Source of the DNA: Candidatus Acidiferrales bacterium
GTDB lineage: Bacteria; Acidobacteriota; Terriglobia; Acidiferrales; UBA7541
NCBI GenBank assembly: GCA_030038535.1
Contig: JASHSV010000362.1
Span: 1 to 63,774 of the forward strand
Length of the DNA stretch: 63,774 bases
Direction: 5' to 3'
The notes beneath the pieces were generated by a model. It was not told where the DNA came from. It saw only the letters and a program-made list of their open reading frames with translations, and searched no databases. Positions 8,320 through 16,135 of the stretch are shown in pieces. The position numbers and the translations under genes are program-made. Position 1 is the stretch's first letter, and each line of letters starts with the position of its first letter.

Positions 8320-8421
8320 CGTAGAGCCTGGAGTGGACGGGGTCAACCGGCGTGCCTATGCGGTAACTGAACGAGGGGACAGGTTGCGCGGCCCAATGCC
8401 CCGTGCTGGAATGGAGTTCCC

Positions 8422-9840
8422 ATGACGCTTCGCGAACGTGATCCTGGCGCCCTGCTCCGCCGTTTGCCCTCGGTGGACGAACTGCTGCGGCGTCCCGCGC
8501 TCGAAGAACTGGCGGCGCGGTCAGGCCGCGCGGTGGTGCTGACCGCTGCCCGGTCCGTGCTGGACCGGTTGAGGGCTGAAATCTCGCTCGGAGCGGAGTT
8601 CACGGAGGGGAGTTTCGACATCGAGGCGCTGGAAGGCGCAGTGCGGGACGAGGCGGCGCGGGACACTTCGCATTCGCTCCGCGCGGTGATCAATGCGACC
8701 GGGGTGGTGCTGCACACGAATTTGGGCCGCGCGCCCATCGGAGGGGCCGCGCTCGAGCATCTGGCCGAATGCGCCCGGGGCTACTCCAACCTCGAGTACG
8801 ACCTGGCGGCCGGACAGCGCGGCAAACGCGACGTGCACACGGCGCGGTTACTTGCGCGGGTGCTGGGATCGGAGGCCGCGCTGGTGGTGAACAACAACGC
8901 GGCTGCCGTGTTTCTGGTGCTCCACGCACTGGCGCGCGGCGGAGAAGCAATCGTCTCTCGCGGCGAGCTGATCGAAATCGGCGATGGATTCCGGATTCCG
9001 GAGATCATGGCGGCGAGCGGGGCAGTGTTGCGCGAAGTGGGAACGACGAACCGCACTCACCTCTCGGATTACGAAGGAGCGATCGGCGCGGAGACGCGCC
9101 TGTTGATGTCCGTGCACCCATCGAATTTTCGGATTGTGGGCTTTGCCGGACGGCCATCGCTCGCTGAACTGGTGGCGCTTGGCCGGCGCGCGGGAGTGCC
9201 GGTGTATGAAGACCTGGGCTCGGGCTGCCTGGCGGACCTTGCGCCTTATGGCCTGGACGAACCTATGGCGCAGACGAGCATCGCAGCGGGGGCGGACATA
9301 ATCACGTTCAGCGGAGACAAACTGCTGGGGGGCCCGCAGGCGGGAATCATTGCGGGGCGAAGAGCGCTCCTGGAGCGGGTTCGGCGGAATCCGCTCTACC
9401 GGGCGCTGCGCGTGGACAAATTGACCATTGCGGCGATGGAGACGACGCTTTCGGCAGTCGTGCGAGGTGCGCTGGACGAGATTCCTACGCTGCGCATGAT
9501 CCGGATGCCGGCCGAGGAAGTTGAGCGGCGCGCCCGTGCGTTTGCCGCCGCTCTGGCCGCGCGGCTGGCGACGAGCGAGGTGGAGATCGAAGTGTCGCCG
9601 GGCCAATCGGTGGTAGGCGGCGGGTCAACTCCGGATCAGCACTTGCCGACCTATTTGATTCGAGTTTCCACGCTCCGTTTCTCCGCGGCAGAAATCGAAA
9701 CGCGCCTGCGGCAATCTCCCAGCGGTCCATCGCCCGTAATTGCGCGCATCGAAGACGAACGCCTAGTGCTGGATCTGCGCACCGTGGACCCGGGAGAAGA
9801 ATCGTTGCTGGCGGACGCTCTGCTCGCCGCGCTCGGTTGA
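8422..9840 (+). CDS. selA: L-seryl-tRNA(Sec) selenium transferase
   Basis: A PLP enzyme that converts Ser-tRNA(Sec) to Sec-tRNA(Sec) using selenophosphate. The 472-residue length matches SelA. It shows the N-terminal helical domain (LLRRLPSVDELL), the INATGVVLHTNLGRAP motif, the VNNNAAAVFL cofactor region, and the PLP-lysine motif TFSGDKLLGGPQAG with Lys300. No selB, selD or tRNA(Sec) is visible in the window. SelA-like PLP enzymes of other function exist, but full length and motifs favour true SelA. It stands divergent from the 7606-8319 gene. Confidence 0.9.
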   Translation: MTLRERDPGALLRRLPSVDELLRRPALEELAARSGRAVVLTAARSVLDRLRAEISLGAEFTEGSFDIEALEGAVRDEAARDTSHSLRAVINATGVVLHTNLGRAPIGGAALEHLAECARGYSNLEYDLAAGQRGKRDVHTARLLARVLGSEAALVVNNNAAAVFLVLHALARGGEAIVSRGELIEIGDGFRIPEIMAASGAVLREVGTTNRTHLSDYEGAIGAETRLLMSVHPSNFRIVGFAGRPSLAELVALGRRAGVPVYEDLGSGCLADLAPYGLDEPMAQTSIAAGADIITFSGDKLLGGPQAGIIAGRRALLERVRRNPLYRALRVDKLTIAAMETTLSAVVRGALDEIPTLRMIRMPAEEVERRARAFAAALAARLATSEVEIEVSPGQSVVGGGSTPDQHLPTYLIRVSTLRFSAAEIETRLRQSPSGPSPVIARIEDERLVLDLRTVDPGEESLLADALLAALG

Positions 9841-9847
9841 ACGCGCG

Positions 9848-10138
9848 ATGAATGACCGGCTAGAAGGCCGCGGGCCGACAGAACCGCCGAGTGAATCCCC
9901 ACAGCCGGACCAAAGCGCGAAGCGCGGCGTTCGCCGCGTTCTGCTCATCATGCTCGGCGGTATCTCGCTGGCCTTCTGTTCCTATGTGGCGTTCTTCAGC
10001 CTGGAGCGGCCGGGCGTGGCGGAAAGCGCAGCAAAGGTCACCTACGCATCGCTGTTTTTCGCCGGCGTCATCTTGTTTCTAGGCGGATGCGCTCAGGCAA
10101 TCGGGCTTTTCTACAAGAGGTTCAGGGGCGATCCTTGA
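9848..10138 (+). CDS. Small two-TM membrane protein
   Basis: A 96-residue protein that starts 8 nt after selA, so it is probably co-transcribed. It has a charged, proline-rich N-terminus (about 1-30) and then two hydrophobic segments (about 31-51, LLIMLGGISLAFCSYVAFF; about 64-86, VTYASLFFAGVILFLGGCAQ), ending in a basic tail. I do not recognise a family. The coupling to selA may be only operon adjacency. Confidence 0.55.
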   Translation: MNDRLEGRGPTEPPSESPQPDQSAKRGVRRVLLIMLGGISLAFCSYVAFFSLERPGVAESAAKVTYASLFFAGVILFLGGCAQAIGLFYKRFRGDP

Positions 10139-10200
10139 AAGAGGGAAAGCACATCGGCACCTCTAGACGCTCTCCAGCCATGATTGGGTGAGCCGCAGTG

Positions 10201-11226
10201 ATGCTTGCCTGCCGGATCAAAGGAAAACGGCTAGAAGTCGTTGCGAAGGCCGTGCCCAAACCGCTGCCCGGGTGGGCCCTGGTGCGCGTGCGGCTGGCGG
10301 GAATCTGCAAGACCGACCTGGAAATTCTGAGGGGATATCACAACTTCCGGCGCACGCCGGGACATGAGTTTGTGGGCGAAGTAATGGCGTGCGGCGACAG
10401 TGGCGAGGCGGGGCGGCGCGCAGAGAAGCGCTGGGTGGGGCGGCGTGTGACGGGCGAAATCAACATCACCTGCCGCGGCATGGGCCTGCGAGTGCTGTGC
10501 GAATTCTGCCAGCGGGGCATTCCGACGCACTGCGCACGCCGACGAGTGCTTGGGATCATGGACCACGATGGAGCATTTGCGGAGTATTTGACGCTGCCGC
10601 TCGCGAACCTGCACGCTGTGCCGCCGGGCGTGCCGGACGAGTGCGCGGTGTTTACGGAGCCGCTGGCGGCCGCGTGCCAGATCGTTGCGCAGGTGCCTGC
10701 CGCTGGGCCGGGGGCTGCGGTGGCGGTTATGGGAGACGGCAAACTCGGCCAGTTGATCGTTCGAGTGCTCGCGGCAGCGGGAGCGCAGGTTACACTTTTC
10801 GGCCGCCACAGGAAAAAATTGGAGCTTGCAGCGGGACGCGGCGTAACCACAGTTCTCCTGCCGAAACGCCCGCCAGCACGCGGCGGGAGAAGCCGACGCC
10901 GATTTCCTTTTGTCGTGGATGCGACGGGATCGCCAGAGGGCTTCGCGGCAGCCATTGGAATGACCGAGGCGCGCGGCACGCTGATCCTGAAAAGCACGTT
11001 TCACGGCGCAGCACATGTGGAGACGTGGCCGATCGTGGTGGATGAATTGACGGTGGTGGGTTCACGGTGCGGGGCATTCGAGCGGGCGCTCGAACTGCTG
11101 CGGACGGGCCGGGTGGACCCGCGCCCGCTCATCGCGCGCGTATTTCCGCTGCGCGAGGCTCAGGCGGCGATTCGCGAATCACAACGCCCGGGCGTGGTGA
11201 AAGTATTGCTCGATCCGCGGGCCTGA
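10201..11226 (+). CDS. Zinc-dependent medium-chain (MDR) alcohol dehydrogenase-like protein
   Basis: A 341-residue MDR-family NAD(P)-dependent oxidoreductase. Visible motifs are the catalytic-zinc Cys in GICKTDLEILRG, GHEFVGEV with the zinc-binding His-Glu, the structural-zinc cysteines around ITCRGMG and LCEFCQRGIPTHC, FTEPLAAACQ, and a nucleotide-binding VAVMGDGKLGQL. The layout resembles threonine or sorbitol dehydrogenases, but the substrate cannot be read from sequence. A GTG lies one codon upstream; I chose the ATG. It converges on larB. Confidence 0.83.
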   Translation: MLACRIKGKRLEVVAKAVPKPLPGWALVRVRLAGICKTDLEILRGYHNFRRTPGHEFVGEVMACGDSGEAGRRAEKRWVGRRVTGEINITCRGMGLRVLCEFCQRGIPTHCARRRVLGIMDHDGAFAEYLTLPLANLHAVPPGVPDECAVFTEPLAAACQIVAQVPAAGPGAAVAVMGDGKLGQLIVRVLAAAGAQVTLFGRHRKKLELAAGRGVTTVLLPKRPPARGGRSRRRFPFVVDATGSPEGFAAAIGMTEARGTLILKSTFHGAAHVETWPIVVDELTVVGSRCGAFERALELLRTGRVDPRPLIARVFPLREAQAAIRESQRPGVVKVLLDPRA

Positions 11227-11240
11227 CCGTTTGGGCAGGC
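11221..11240. terminator. Convergent-gene hairpin
   Basis: GCCTGACCGTTTGGGCAGGC forms a stem (GCCTG/CAGGC plus inner CC/GG around one mismatch) with a GTTT loop, between the stop of the dehydrogenase and the stop of larB. It has no U-tract on either strand. It could act as a bidirectional 3'-end structure for the two convergent genes. Confidence 0.4.
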
Positions 11241-11246
11241 GGCGGT

Positions 11247-12002
11247 CTAAATGCGGTTGATGCAGGAGGCCACGCAGGCGGCGCCGAACCCGTTGTCGAT
11301 ATTCACCACGCTTACATTCGAGGCGCAACTATTGAGCATGGCCAGCAGCGCGGCGACGCCGCCAAAACTCGCGCCATAGCCGACGCTGGTGGGCACGGCG
11401 ATGACAGGCGCGGAAACGAGCCCGGCGACGACGCTGGGCAGCGCGCCTTCCATGCCCGCCACGCAAATGATGACGCGGGCGGCGGAAATCTGTTCGCGAT
11501 GGCGGAGGAGGCGGTGCAGGCCGGCGACCCCGACGTCGTAGATGGCTTCGGCGCGATTGCCGAGCGCGCGCGCTGCGACGAGCGCTTCTTCAGCGACGGG
11601 AATGTCACTGGTGCCCGCGGAGACCACTAATATGGTTCCCTTTCCGCGAAGGGCGGGGTCGCGTTCGACGAGAATCGCACGGGAGAGCGGATGGAATTTG
11701 GCAGCGGGCGCCAGCCGCTTTACGGCCGCGTACATGGCTTTGTCGGCGCGAGTGACCAGGATGTTGTGCCGGCCGTTGCGCCGCGCCAGCATGGTGCGCA
11801 CGATGCCAGCGACCTGCAGGGGAGTTTTGCCGCGTCCGAAGACGACCTCGGCGAAGCCCTGGCGGAGAGAGCGATGGTGGTCCACTTTCGCGAATCCGAG
11901 ATCTTCAAAGGGCAGGTTGCGGAGGCGGTCGATGGCCGCGGACTCGGCGAGGCGGCCCGCGCGGACATCGCGAAGCATCTGGCGCAGTGTTTTTTCATCC
12001 AT
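11247..12002 (-). CDS. larB: Pyridinium-3,5-biscarboxylic acid mononucleotide synthase (nickel-pincer cofactor)
   Basis: LarB carboxylates nicotinic acid adenine dinucleotide in the first step of nickel-pincer nucleotide synthesis, the cofactor of lactate racemase and related enzymes. The 251-residue protein has the N-terminal helical LarB region (ending [12 protein letters not shown]), then a PurE-like domain: [42 protein letters not shown] and [13 protein letters not shown]. PurE was considered, but the length and N-terminal domain indicate LarB. Neither larC, larE nor larA is in the window. Confidence 0.92.
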   Translation of the reverse strand: MDEKTLRQMLRDVRAGRLAESAAIDRLRNLPFEDLGFAKVDHHRSLRQGFAEVVFGRGKTPLQVAGIVRTMLARRNGRHNILVTRADKAMYAAVKRLAPAAKFHPLSRAILVERDPALRGKGTILVVSAGTSDIPVAEEALVAARALGNRAEAIYDVGVAGLHRLLRHREQISAARVIICVAGMEGALPSVVAGLVSAPVIAVPTSVGYGASFGGVAALLAMLNSCASNVSVVNIDNGFGAACVASCINRI

Positions 12003-12011
12003 CGCGGCCCG

Positions 12012-12020
12012 ATTCTATCA
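12012..12020 (-). promoter_or_regulatory. Extended -10 promoter for larB
   Basis: The minus strand reads TGATAGAAT, an extended -10 (TGn plus TAGAAT), ending only 9 nt before the larB ATG. Initiation about 7 nt downstream would give a leaderless or nearly leaderless mRNA. No good -35 is evident, which is consistent with an extended -10 site. Confidence 0.35.
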
Positions 12021-12138
12021 TCGCGGATGGTTCGAATCGTTCGACTGCGCCGGATAGGCTGCAAGAAAACGACGAACCGGAGGCGGAGAACGGCCGAATT
12101 TTTTGCGCGGGGCGCACGGGCTGGGTAGACTGGAGTTG

Positions 12139-12558
12139 ATGGAACGGAAGAGCCACTTTCGATACGTAGCCTTGCCGCTGGCGGTGGTGTTGACCGTATA
12201 TGCGCTGACACTGGGTCTCCCGTGGACGCCCATGCGAGTCGCCGGCGTCGCAATGATGATCCTGGGATTCCTTTTCTGGGGGATCGCGCACGTCCAACTC
12301 GGCGACTCTTTCAGCGTGAGGCCGGAGGCGCGACAACTGGTGACCCACGGAATTTACTCGCGTATCCGGAATCCGATTTACGTGTTCAGCGCGATTGCAA
12401 TAGCGGGAGCCCCCCTGGCTTTCGAGAAGCCGCTGTGGCTGCTGGTGTTCGTGGTGATTCTCCCCGTGCAGCTTATCCGGAGCCGGCGCGAGGCGCGGGT
12501 GTTGGAGGATAAATTCGGCGAGCAATACCGGGAATACGCGCGGCACACGTGGATTTAG
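12139..12558 (+). CDS. Isoprenylcysteine carboxyl methyltransferase-like membrane protein
   Basis: A 139-residue protein with about four hydrophobic segments. The C-terminal half carries the ICMT/PEMT family signature: LVTHGIYSRIRNPIYV followed by a REARVLEDKFGEQYREYARH segment. This fold binds SAM at the membrane. Bacterial members methylate unknown lipid or small substrates. The ATG at 12139 is preceded by GGAG, so I prefer it over an upstream in-frame codon at 12103. It is divergent from larB. Confidence 0.75.
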   Translation: MERKSHFRYVALPLAVVLTVYALTLGLPWTPMRVAGVAMMILGFLFWGIAHVQLGDSFSVRPEARQLVTHGIYSRIRNPIYVFSAIAIAGAPLAFEKPLWLLVFVVILPVQLIRSRREARVLEDKFGEQYREYARHTWI

Positions 12559-12579
12559 GGGCAAATAGAGAGGGTTTTC

Positions 12580-12609
12580 TTGACTTTGGCGGAAACGGCT
12601 GCGTAGCAT
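12580..12609 (+). promoter_or_regulatory. Possible sigma-70 promoter for ubiX-mqnP-mqnE
   Basis: TTGACT (12580-12585) and TAGCAT (12604-12609) are 18 nt apart, 19 nt upstream of the ubiX ATG. The -35 matches consensus 5/6 and the -10 4/6. Positioned to drive the menaquinone gene set. Confidence 0.35.
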
Positions 12610-12628
12610 CGATCAACGGCAGAGTCAG

Positions 12629-13306
12629 ATGACGAACGACGCGGACAAGGTGATCACGGTAGCGGTGACGGGGGCGAGCGGCGCGCTGTGCGCTCAGACG
12701 ATGGTGCGCATGCTGGACGCCGATGACCGCGTGGCGCGCGTGCACTTTATGGTTACCTCCAGCGGCATGCGCGTGCTGGCCGACGAGTTGGGCATCCGCG
12801 CCAGCGAGCCGCGGAAACTGGCGGCGAGGCTGGCCGGAACGCCGGCGGCAAAATTCGAGGGACTGCTGAATGCGGATATCGGTGCGTCCATCGCCTCCGG
12901 GAGCCATCCGGCGGACGGAATGGTGGTGGTGCCATGTTCGGTGAACACGCTGGCAAAAATCGCGAGCGGTCTCGCCGACGACCTGGTGGGACGTGCGGCG
13001 GACGTGTGCCTGAAAGAAGGCCGGCGACTGGTGCTCTGCGTGCGCGAGACGCCGCTGAGCCGGATTCACCTGGAGAACATGCTGCGGGCGCAGGCGGCGG
13101 GAGCAGTCATCATGCCGATAGTTCCGGCGTTTTACGCGGGCGCAAAGACCATCGACGACCTAGTGATGCAGTACGTCTGCCGCGTGCTGGCACATCTGGA
13201 TTTGCCGCAGGAGGCGCAATTCCGTTGGCAGGGCCAGGCAGAACTCGCAGCGCGGCGGTTGGCAGTAGCGCCGCGCCCCGAGCGGAGCCGCCGAGGCACA
13301 AAATAG
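12629..13306 (+). CDS. ubiX: UbiX-family flavin prenyltransferase
   Basis: Makes prenylated FMN, the cofactor of UbiD-type decarboxylases. The 225-residue flavoprotein shows VAVTGASGALCAQTMV at the N-terminus (FMN loop), a DIGASIASGSHPADGMVVVPCS segment and the C-terminal RETPLSRIHLENMLRAQAAGA motif, all diagnostic of UbiX/Pad1. It heads a run with a UbiA-type prenyltransferase and mqnE. In futalosine-pathway bacteria such a UbiX serves the decarboxylation step of menaquinone synthesis; the partner UbiD-like enzyme is not in the window. Confidence 0.9.
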   Translation: MTNDADKVITVAVTGASGALCAQTMVRMLDADDRVARVHFMVTSSGMRVLADELGIRASEPRKLAARLAGTPAAKFEGLLNADIGASIASGSHPADGMVVVPCSVNTLAKIASGLADDLVGRAADVCLKEGRRLVLCVRETPLSRIHLENMLRAQAAGAVIMPIVPAFYAGAKTIDDLVMQYVCRVLAHLDLPQEAQFRWQGQAELAARRLAVAPRPERSRRGTK

Positions 13307-13337
13307 CGCCCGCCGCGCGGGGGGAAGACTTCTGGTT

Positions 13338-14216
13338 ATGGCTACGCTGCTCGACAAAACCCGAACCACGCTGGTGATGATCAAATTCGAACACTCGGTG
13401 TTCGCGCTGCCCTTTGCGCTGACCGGGGCGCTGCTGGCTGCGCGGTACGCAGGGCCGGGCTGGCCGGAATGGCGGCAAATCGGGTGGATCGTGGTGGCGA
13501 TGGTGGGAGCGCGGTCGGCGGCCATGACGCTGAACCGGATCGCAGACCTGGAATACGACCGGCGGAATCCGCGAACGGCCAGCCGGGCGCTGGTAACCGG
13601 GGTGCTCACGCAGCGGTTCGCCTGGAGCTTCGCACTGCTGAGCTCGGCGGTGCTCGTATTTGCGGCGTGGAAGCTGAACCGGCTCGCGCTACTGCTCTCG
13701 CCGGTAGCCCTCGGGGCGCTATTCCTCTATTCGTACACGAAGCGGTTTACCGCCTACTCGCACCTAGTGCTGGGATTGTGCCTGGGAATCGCCCCGGCGG
13801 CCGCTTGGATCGCGGTGACGGGCTCGCTCGACTGGCGCATGGTGGTGCTCTGCGGCGCCGTGACGCTTTGGGTGGCCGGTTTCGACGTGCTCTACGCCCT
13901 GCAGGACGTGGAATTCGACCGAGGCGCGGGACTGCATTCCATTCCCGAGCGATTCGGCGTGGGGCAGGCACTGTGGATGGCGCGAGTGATGCACGTTTTC
14001 GTGGTGGCGTTGCTGGGGTGGCTGGCGTGGAGTTTTCAACTGGCCTGGCCGGCGTGGGCGGGAGTCGCAGCGGTGGCAGGACTGCTGGTGTATGAGCATT
14101 CCCTGGTGGGGCCGAACGACCTTTCCCGCCTGGACGCAGCATTTTTTACAACCAACGGCTTTATTAGTATTCTGTTCTTTGTGTCGTGGGGCACGGCGCT
14201 GTGGGTGGGACGGTAG
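13338..14216 (+). CDS. mqnP: UbiA-family polyprenyltransferase (menaquinone, MqnP-type)
   Basis: Integral membrane prenyltransferase that attaches the isoprenoid tail to an aromatic ring. The 292-residue protein has about eight membrane segments and the two Asp-rich UbiA motifs: NRIADLEYDRRNPRTASR (about 62-79) and the later DVLYALQDVEFDRGAGLHS. It lies between ubiX and mqnE, so the substrate is probably 1,4-dihydroxy-6-naphthoate or a related futalosine-pathway intermediate, not 4-hydroxybenzoate. The gene symbol is by context. Confidence 0.86.
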   Translation: MATLLDKTRTTLVMIKFEHSVFALPFALTGALLAARYAGPGWPEWRQIGWIVVAMVGARSAAMTLNRIADLEYDRRNPRTASRALVTGVLTQRFAWSFALLSSAVLVFAAWKLNRLALLLSPVALGALFLYSYTKRFTAYSHLVLGLCLGIAPAAAWIAVTGSLDWRMVVLCGAVTLWVAGFDVLYALQDVEFDRGAGLHSIPERFGVGQALWMARVMHVFVVALLGWLAWSFQLAWPAWAGVAAVAGLLVYEHSLVGPNDLSRLDAAFFTTNGFISILFFVSWGTALWVGR

Positions 14217-14225
14217 CGCGCGAAC

Positions 14226-15377
14226 ATGCCTGAATTACATATTTCCGACGCACGGCTGGAGCCGATCGCGAAAAAAGTGCTGGCGGGAGTGCGGCTGGAC
14301 GCGGCCGACGGGCTCGCACTCTACCGCTCACCGGACCTGCTGGCGGTGGGCTGGATGGCAAACCATGTGCGCGAGAAGCGGCATGGGAAAACGACGTATT
14401 TCAACATCAACCGGCACATCAATCCCACCAACGTGTGCACGGCACACTGCCGGCTGTGCGCATTTGGACGGTCGCCGGACGCGCCCGGGGCGTACACGTA
14501 TGCGCTCGATGAGGTGTGGCAGCGCGCAGCGGAGGGTGTGGCGGAAGGCGCGACGGAGTTTCACATCGTCGGCGGGCTACATCCCGATCTGCCGTTCGAG
14601 TATTACCTCGACCTGATACGGGGTCTGAAGCAGAGATTTCCGCAGGTGCATTTGAAAGTCTTCACGATGGTGGAGATCGGCTACCTCTCACGCATCACAA
14701 AGCTTTCTGTTCGCGACGTGCTGGTGAAACTGAAGGAAGCGGGAGTGGACTCGATGCCGGGCGGCGGGGCGGAGATTTTCAATCCGCGAGTGCGCAAAGT
14801 GATCTGCGACCACAAGACCAGCGGACGGCAGTGGCTGGACATCGCGCGAACGGCGCACGAGCTGGGCCTGCGGTCGAACGCGACGATGTTGTTCGGCCAC
14901 ATCGAAACGCCGGAGGAACGGGTGGAGCACCTGCTCTTGCTGCGGCAGCTCCAGGACGAGACGCACGGGTTCGTCGCGTTCATTCCACTGGAGTTTCACC
15001 CGGAAAACACGGCGCTGGCGCACCTGCCGAAGCCGACGGGGTATGACGACCTGAAATGCATCGCCGTGTCGCGGCTTCTGCTGGACAACTTCGAACACAT
15101 CAAAGCGTACTGGATCATGCTGACGCCGAGAATCGCGCAAATCGCGCTGAAATTCGGTGCGAACGACATGGACGGCACGGTAATCGAGGAAAAAATCTAC
15201 CATGACGCGGGCGCGACCACGCCGCAGGAGCTGACGCGGAGCGAGCTGGAACGGTTGATCCGCGAAGCGGGTTTTGAGCCGGTGGAACGCGACACGCTAT
15301 ACCGTCCCGTGGACCGCTCGAAACTGCCTCCTCTAACCAGGCATCCCAACACCACACTGGTCACTCTCACTACCTAG
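14226..15377 (+). CDS. mqnE: Aminofutalosine synthase (radical SAM)
   Basis: Forms 6-amino-6-deoxyfutalosine from 3-[(1-carboxyvinyl)oxy]benzoate and SAM in the futalosine menaquinone pathway. The 383-residue protein has the radical-SAM cluster motif CTAHCRLC (Cys71, Cys75, Cys78). It also has the conserved HIVGGLHPDLPFEYY, MPGGGAEIFNPRVRK and FIPLEFHPENTALAH segments, and a C-terminal TIVEEKIYHDAGA-like block (here GTVIEEKIYHDAGATTP). MqnC is the closest alternative, but length and motifs favour MqnE. It begins 9 nt after the prenyltransferase. Confidence 0.93.
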   Translation: MPELHISDARLEPIAKKVLAGVRLDAADGLALYRSPDLLAVGWMANHVREKRHGKTTYFNINRHINPTNVCTAHCRLCAFGRSPDAPGAYTYALDEVWQRAAEGVAEGATEFHIVGGLHPDLPFEYYLDLIRGLKQRFPQVHLKVFTMVEIGYLSRITKLSVRDVLVKLKEAGVDSMPGGGAEIFNPRVRKVICDHKTSGRQWLDIARTAHELGLRSNATMLFGHIETPEERVEHLLLLRQLQDETHGFVAFIPLEFHPENTALAHLPKPTGYDDLKCIAVSRLLLDNFEHIKAYWIMLTPRIAQIALKFGANDMDGTVIEEKIYHDAGATTPQELTRSELERLIREAGFEPVERDTLYRPVDRSKLPPLTRHPNTTLVTLTT

Positions 15378-15386
15378 AGGTTACCC

Positions 15387-16121
15387 ATGAAGAAAGCGTG
15401 CCTTTTGGCGCTGGCGATCAGCGCGGGGATTTACTTGGACGCTTCGGCGCAGACCGCAGACGAAATCATCGCGAAAAACCTTGCGGCACGCGGAGGGATC
15501 GAGAAGGTGCGCGCAATCCGGTCGATGGTGATGACGGACAGCGTGAGCACGCCGGACGGAAGAGGCACCCCGCTGAGAATATTCGCGCTGCGCCCCGGCC
15601 GGATCCGGGAGGAGTTAACGGTGGGACAAAGCAGGTCCATAAAGGCATTCGACGGGCAGACGGGATGGATACAGAATCCAGGGCCCCGCGGTGCGTCGGC
15701 GCGGGCGCTGACCGGGGGGGACCTCGACGAACTGCGCGATGACGCCGAGAACGCGATCGACGGAGTGCTGGCCGACTACGCCGCGAAGGGCAGCCGGGTG
15801 GAGTATACAGGAACGCAAACCGTAGATGGGAAGCCCTGTTACAAACTAAAGGTGACGCTACACACCGGCCACACGCAGTATCAATACATCGATACCGGGA
15901 CCTATCTTGAAGTGCGACAAGACATATTGGGAACGATGGACGGCAAAGCATCGGCCATCGAGCAGACGCTAGGCGAGTACCGCAGCGAAGGCGGCGTGAT
16001 GTTCGCGCACACGATTGTGAGCGTGATGCGCGGCCGGCCGGAGCGAAGCACGATGACAATACAGAGAATCGAAATCAATCCACCGGTTGACGAGAGAGTC
16101 TTCAGTATGCCGAGACGATAA
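15387..16121 (+). CDS. Periplasmic LolA-fold / lipoprotein-sorting-like protein
   Basis: A 244-residue secreted protein. An N-terminal signal peptide (MKKACLLALAISAGIYLDASA, likely cleaved before QTADE) is followed by repeated beta-strand sequence starting with ARGGIEKVRAIRSMVMTDSV. The latter is common in outer-membrane lipoprotein-sorting-like proteins of the LolA/LolB fold, which bind hydrophobic molecules. It begins 9 nt after mqnE with a GAGG ribosome binding site, so it is probably co-transcribed. A direct role in menaquinone synthesis is not supported. Confidence 0.72.
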   Translation: MKKACLLALAISAGIYLDASAQTADEIIAKNLAARGGIEKVRAIRSMVMTDSVSTPDGRGTPLRIFALRPGRIREELTVGQSRSIKAFDGQTGWIQNPGPRGASARALTGGDLDELRDDAENAIDGVLADYAAKGSRVEYTGTQTVDGKPCYKLKVTLHTGHTQYQYIDTGTYLEVRQDILGTMDGKASAIEQTLGEYRSEGGVMFAHTIVSVMRGRPERSTMTIQRIEINPPVDERVFSMPRR

Positions 16122-16135
16122 GCCTGAGCGCCCGG

